The position numbers and the translations under genes are program-made. From the NCBI GenBank assembly GCA_026416815.1, contig JAOAEJ010000066.1:1-53489 (forward strand): DNA of 53,489 nucleotides, written 5' to 3'. Below, piece after piece: positions 50,529 to 53,489 of this stretch (position 1 is the first letter of the stretch; each line of letters opens with the position of its first letter). Under the pieces are notes generated by a model, which had not been told where the DNA came from, did no database searches, and saw only the letters and a list, made by a program, of their open reading frames with translations. This DNA is from Clostridia bacterium (GTDB lineage: Bacteria; Bacillota; Clostridia; Acetivibrionales; DSM-2933).

Positions 50529-50965
50529 TTGAGGGGTGCCGCAAATTGGAAGATTTCCTACTTTGAATAGGAGAGGTGGTGGTGGCAAAATATTTTAACT
50601 TTAGGGTTTGCTTATATATATAAATTAATTGTATGCTTTCCCAAATTAACTCACATCCAAGTTATTTCCTTAGGAAAAAATGGAAATTATATTTTAGGAT
50701 GAAATACTATAATTTTGCCACAGTTTTGCGGAGATTTGAAATAACACCGTGGGATAAAATGTAAATGTGGAAAACGATACAATGTAGAAAAGAATGGGTT
50801 TTATAAATTGCAAAAAAGAAGCTACAACGAAGTTCTCCCTAAGTCTATTTATATAGAAGCAAAGTAAGAACTAATTGAGATAAATTCTAAAAACTATTCC
50901 TGTAAGGAATTAACATAAATGGTAATATCCCAATATTACCACGACACTGTACACTCATTAATTTT
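50529..50965 (+). other. Unassigned region with possible small or broken gene
   Basis: A 38-codon frame without a start (50754-50867) reads IKCKCGKRYNVEKNGFYKL, then NEVLPKSIYIEAK, which looks coding (a CxC zinc-ribbon-like start). It is preceded in another frame by a short ATG frame (50698-50763: MKYYNFATVLRRFEITPWDK). It may be one decayed small gene. A strong terminator follows at 50966, implying that something here is transcribed to the right. Confidence 0.35.
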
Positions 50966-51015
50966 ACAGTCTTAGATTTTCGAAAATACAAGCGTCTGAG
51001 ACTGTTCTTTTTTTT
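50966..51015 (+). terminator. Strong rho-independent terminator
   Basis: ACAGTCTTAGA pairs with TCTGAGACTGT and is followed by TCTTTTTTTT. It lies nearly 480 bases after the last clear plus-strand gene. Confidence 0.8.
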
Positions 51016-51207
51016 GCCATAGTATCGGCACATTTTATTATGCGATATGTATCAATAAACTTATTAGGATAAAACTTAAATTTCGATACACATAAATACT
51101 TGTTTTGTGTGAAAATAAGCCCCCCTAAATTGAACTGCAACACAGAGCTTAAAGTTTATGATCAAATAGTTTTTTAATGAAGGAGGGCTTTTACCAATAA
51201 TTAATGA

Positions 51208-51891
51208 CTACTTGGATTCACTGCTATTACCGCATGAGTATTGGAACTCCGGCTGGGTCTGAATGTAATAACCTGACCTTACTTGGGCCACCCAGTTTTG
51301 GAAAATTGATTTCCAATCGTTCCTAGTAAAAAAAGTTTCGATTGGGTTCACTACGGTAGAATCCCATTCCAGGATTAAAAATGGACCGATTCCAAAAGAC
51401 CAAATTCCATTCTGTTCTACACCAGTTTCCCTTATAAGCAGCAAAGGCAGCCCATATTGATAGGCCATTGCTGGCTCCATCTGTGCAAATGGGCTTCCTT
51501 CCCAAGTTGTCATGCCTATTGGTTGATTAAGGTTGTTTTCAATAATAGTAACGTTCCGCTGCCTTAAATTAAGTGATACCATTCCATAACTGGACAAAAT
51601 CATTCGACGAATATTAGTTAATGGTGTTTCCGGGTATTGCTCACTCTCTGGTAGTGTGCGTGGGAAAAACAGTGCCTTTCTGATTTCCTTGATTATTGTA
51701 TCGACAAATTGCTGTTGCACTGTATTTAGACGACTCGGATGGCTTAAAAATACGGGTACCCTAAACAAAAGATTTGATGACTCTTTCATTAATTCAGTAG
51801 GTGCTGGACATCCGTTAGTTAGATACCCATTTGTTCCTGGTGTTTCTGGAACTGTATCCATAGTAAATTCACTTTGAACATTAAAAATCAT
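51208..51891 (-). CDS. Conserved-looking protein of unknown function (227 aa)
   Basis: ATG 51891 follows GAGGTG with six-base spacing; the frame extends to 52029 but without a ribosome site. There is no signal peptide or membrane segment. The central part (about 140-180; SPFAQMEPAMAYQYGLPLLL) has an alpha/beta look. It recalls the Glu-containing helix and following strand of nucleoside 2-deoxyribosyltransferase/TIR-like folds (E-A-YA-G-P-LL). That link is weak. Aromatic residues are frequent near the C-terminus. It is monocistronic. I do not assign a function. Confidence 0.75.
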   Translation of the reverse strand: MIFNVQSEFTMDTVPETPGTNGYLTNGCPAPTELMKESSNLLFRVPVFLSHPSRLNTVQQQFVDTIIKEIRKALFFPRTLPESEQYPETPLTNIRRMILSSYGMVSLNLRQRNVTIIENNLNQPIGMTTWEGSPFAQMEPAMAYQYGLPLLLIRETGVEQNGIWSFGIGPFLILEWDSTVVNPIETFFTRNDWKSIFQNWVAQVRSGYYIQTQPEFQYSCGNSSESK

Positions 51892-52396
51892 AATTGTCAC
51901 CTCTTTAATATATACTATGTTATACATTGGAAAGGGTTTACTACTTTGGGGATTATGTAAAATTAGATGACGTTTATATATTATCACTGAGATTGCAGCA
52001 GGATAAAGCTTTATAAAGTAACCATCCATGTCCTGTCCCTTCTTGGTTTGTAGATGAATCGTGGGATTTTATATTAAAGGAATAAAATTCTACAATACGG
52101 GAGTTCAAGGTTTGGGGATAGAATTTATAGAGATGGATTAATGTATTATTCTAACAATTGGTTTTAGTTGTATGGTACAATTATTAACATGACCATACGT
52201 TAACCCATTGCTTAATTGAAAAAAGTAGGCAATGCAGTGAATAATATTAGTAATCGTACCGCTGGATTACATACCATTTTTGACTCGCATAGCTTGAGTG
52301 CTGGTTAAAACAGAGGTACAAGCTTATACTGACTAAAGAAGAGTAGAAAATTAAGTAAGTTTATAAAAAATCTAATAAGAACTGAGGTACTTAAAA
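51892..52396. other. Intergenic region, no gene seen
   Basis: Apart from the ribosome site and promoter area of the minus-strand gene, this 505-base stretch shows no frame with a ribosome site, no clear hairpin and no copy of the repeats seen elsewhere. Confidence 0.5.
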
Positions 52397-52813
52397 ATGA
52401 AATCATATCGTAAAGAACTATACTTTAATGTGCCATCAAGGAGGTCATATATAAATATCACTTCTCAAGTACAAACATGCATTGATGAAAGTGGTGTAAA
52501 AGAGGGGATGGTATTAGTTAACGCTATGAATATCACGGCAAGTGTATTTGTAAATGATGACGAGTCAGGACTACACCAGGATTTTGAAAAGTGGCTTGAA
52601 GCATTAGCTCCGGAAAAGCCACACAGCCAGTACAAGCATAATGGATACGAAGATAATGCCGATGCTCACCTAAAACGTCAAATTATGGGACGAGAAGTTG
52701 TAGCAGCTATTACAAACGGAAAACTGGATTTTGGGACTTGGGAACAGATATTTTATGGGGAATATGACGGTAAGCGCCAAAAACGGGTACTTGTTAAAAT
52801 CATTGGAGAATAG
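52397..52813 (+). CDS. YjbQ/UPF0047 family protein
   Basis: The 138-residue protein matches the YjbQ family in length and landmarks: [39 protein letters not shown] with its conserved His and Asp residues, [18 protein letters not shown], and the final RVLVKIIG strand. The family forms trimers and has been linked to weak thiamine-phosphate synthase activity; its physiological role is unclear. The ribosome site is a weak GAGGT 11 bases upstream. It is convergent with the Rieske gene. Confidence 0.92.
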   Translation: MKSYRKELYFNVPSRRSYINITSQVQTCIDESGVKEGMVLVNAMNITASVFVNDDESGLHQDFEKWLEALAPEKPHSQYKHNGYEDNADAHLKRQIMGREVVAAITNGKLDFGTWEQIFYGEYDGKRQKRVLVKIIGE

Positions 52814-52862
52814 CTACTGTATTTACAAAACATAATAAACAATATTTAAGGCTTATGAAAAA

Positions 52863-52896
52863 GAAGATACATGAATAATTTAGTTTATGTATCTTC
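52863..52896. terminator. Bidirectional terminator
   Basis: GAAGATACAT pairs perfectly with ATGTATCTTC around a 14-base loop, between convergent genes. Confidence 0.75.
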
Positions 52897-52906
52897 CTAT
52901 CTTCTC

Positions 52907-53470
52907 TTAAAACTTGTCCTTTATTAGCTTTTCAATTGTATTTACATCCTTGTGTATACTCAAAGGCCTGACCGCTGGCCCCTCCACAACATCTCCTTCA
53001 TAAGTGAACCTTGAGCCGTGACAAGGGCAGTCCCATGATTTTTCTGCTGAATTCCAACTTAGTTCACACCCCATGTGCGTACATGTCGTATCAACGACAT
53101 GCAATGTTCCTTGCTCATCCCTATATGCCCCAGCTCTTTGCCCGTTTGCCTCAATCACTTTCCCTTCACCCGGTTTAATATCTACATCATGCGGAAGAGG
53201 AGAGATTTTACCCTCTATTAATTTCTCGGCGACATTTAAATTTTCAACAACAAAGTTTTTTGCGGAAGCTCCTATTGTTTGTCGTGATGGGCTGTAAACA
53301 TCCTGCCAAGGGCTGCTTCCGGTAGTAATCAAGTCCCTTAATATCATAGCGGAGGCGATGCTGTTGGTCATTCCCCATTTACCATATCCTGTAGCGATAT
53401 ACATGTTCGGGGTATTTGATGTGAAATGGCCTACATAGGGCAGATCATCCAAAGTCATACAGTCCTGGGT
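52907..53470 (-). CDS. FAD-dependent oxidoreductase with C-terminal Rieske domain, 5'-truncated by contig end
   Basis: Only the last ~188 residues are present. They hold the end of a DAO-type flavin domain (DDLPYVGHF, MYIATGYGKWGMTNSIASA) and a Rieske [2Fe-2S] domain with CTHMGC and CPCHGS cluster ligands (two Cys, two His). This order matches YhfW-like oxidoreductases of about 500 residues. The apparent start MYKRQ is an artefact: those codons are the sequencing adapter at 53471-53489. The true gene continues off the contig. Confidence 0.92.
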   Translation of the reverse strand, partial: TQDCMTLDDLPYVGHFTSNTPNMYIATGYGKWGMTNSIASAMILRDLITTGSSPWQDVYSPSRQTIGASAKNFVVENLNVAEKLIEGKISPLPHDVDIKPGEGKVIEANGQRAGAYRDEQGTLHVVDTTCTHMGCELSWNSAEKSWDCPCHGSRFTYEGDVVEGPAVRPLSIHKDVNTIEKLIKDKF

Positions 53471-53489
53471 CTGTCTCTTATACACATCT
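53471..53489 (+). other. Untrimmed Nextera transposase adapter (assembly artefact)
   Basis: CTGTCTCTTATACACATCT is exactly the 19-base Nextera mosaic-end/adapter sequence. It is not genomic DNA of this organism and marks the contig end. Confidence 0.97.

Noticed and set aside
50529..50560. GAGGGGTGCC as the start of a TPP riboswitch
   Set aside because: The required CTGAGA and the downstream pyrophosphate-binding box are absent, and the nearest following gene is on the other strand.
1..53489. CRISPR array
   Set aside because: No set of short direct repeats separated by unique spacers of regular length was seen. The regular repeats present are inside coding genes.

Overview
The window reads as one low-GC contig from a Gram-positive anaerobe, most likely a cellulolytic-type clostridium (Ruminiclostridium / Pseudobacteroides / Acetivibrio-like). 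Supporting signs are AGGAGG-type ribosome binding sites, a CotJC-like spore-coat catalase, a Cthe_2159-type beta-helix protein, DUF4114/PKD surface proteins and low-GC codon use. The genus is an inference. The right end is an assembly edge: the last 19 bases are an untrimmed Nextera adapter. The left end begins just before a 5S rRNA inside a duplicated block, which is where assemblies typically break.

Region 1 (1-10.1 kb) is bracketed by two direct copies (about 677 bp each) of a 5S rRNA gene plus its 3' flank. Between them lie a 55-residue six-cysteine peptide gene, a frameshifted secreted-protein pseudogene, a LytTR response regulator and a single-domain receiver. They are followed by a secreted protein resembling the pore-forming and beta-prism domains of Cry delta-endotoxins with three exact-period jelly-roll repeats, and by a hybrid sensor with two kinase modules. 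The second 5S has its own promoter and no 23S in front of it.

Region 2 (10.1-20.9 kb) holds a DUF4114/PKD/cadherin-like surface protein, a STAND-type NTPase with kinesin-light-chain TPRs, a Cho/UvrC-like GIY-YIG protein, a chemoreceptor and a secreted DNA/RNA endonuclease. Two gene remnants also lie here: an ADP-ribosylglycohydrolase/KptA junction and a 5'-nucleotidase fragment.

Region 3 (21.0-37.4 kb) is the centrepiece: a compact NRPS / MFS exporter / PKS locus. The PKS is FAAL-ACP-KS-AT-KR-ACP-KS-(degenerate AT). The NRPS is ACP-C-PCP-A-C-SDR. Read together, a fatty acid would be activated, extended and ketoreduced, passed over a module split between the two proteins, and joined to an amino acid that the A-domain pocket suggests is serine. 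Neither protein has a thioesterase, and no carrier follows the A domain, so chain release is unexplained.

Region 4 (37.4-45.1 kb) holds a split FMN-binding/membrane redox pair, a WYL regulator with a GyrI-like neighbour (two matching palindromes flank the regulator), and a TfoX C-terminal protein. It also holds a decayed stretch (5'-truncated CotJC, IS256-type transposase remnant, GtrA fragment), a fused membrane/FMN-binding protein and an OmpR/HisKA two-component pair. Region 5 (45.5-50.5 kb) has a chemoreceptor with almost no sensor domain, a VTC polyphosphate-polymerase-type protein, a DUF4956 membrane protein and a beta-helix lipoprotein. The end carries an unrecognised protein, a YjbQ-family protein and a truncated Rieske oxidoreductase.

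A family of about 106-bp imperfect palindromes (four good copies, one decayed, one half copy) is scattered between genes across the window. Its arms show compensating base changes between copies.
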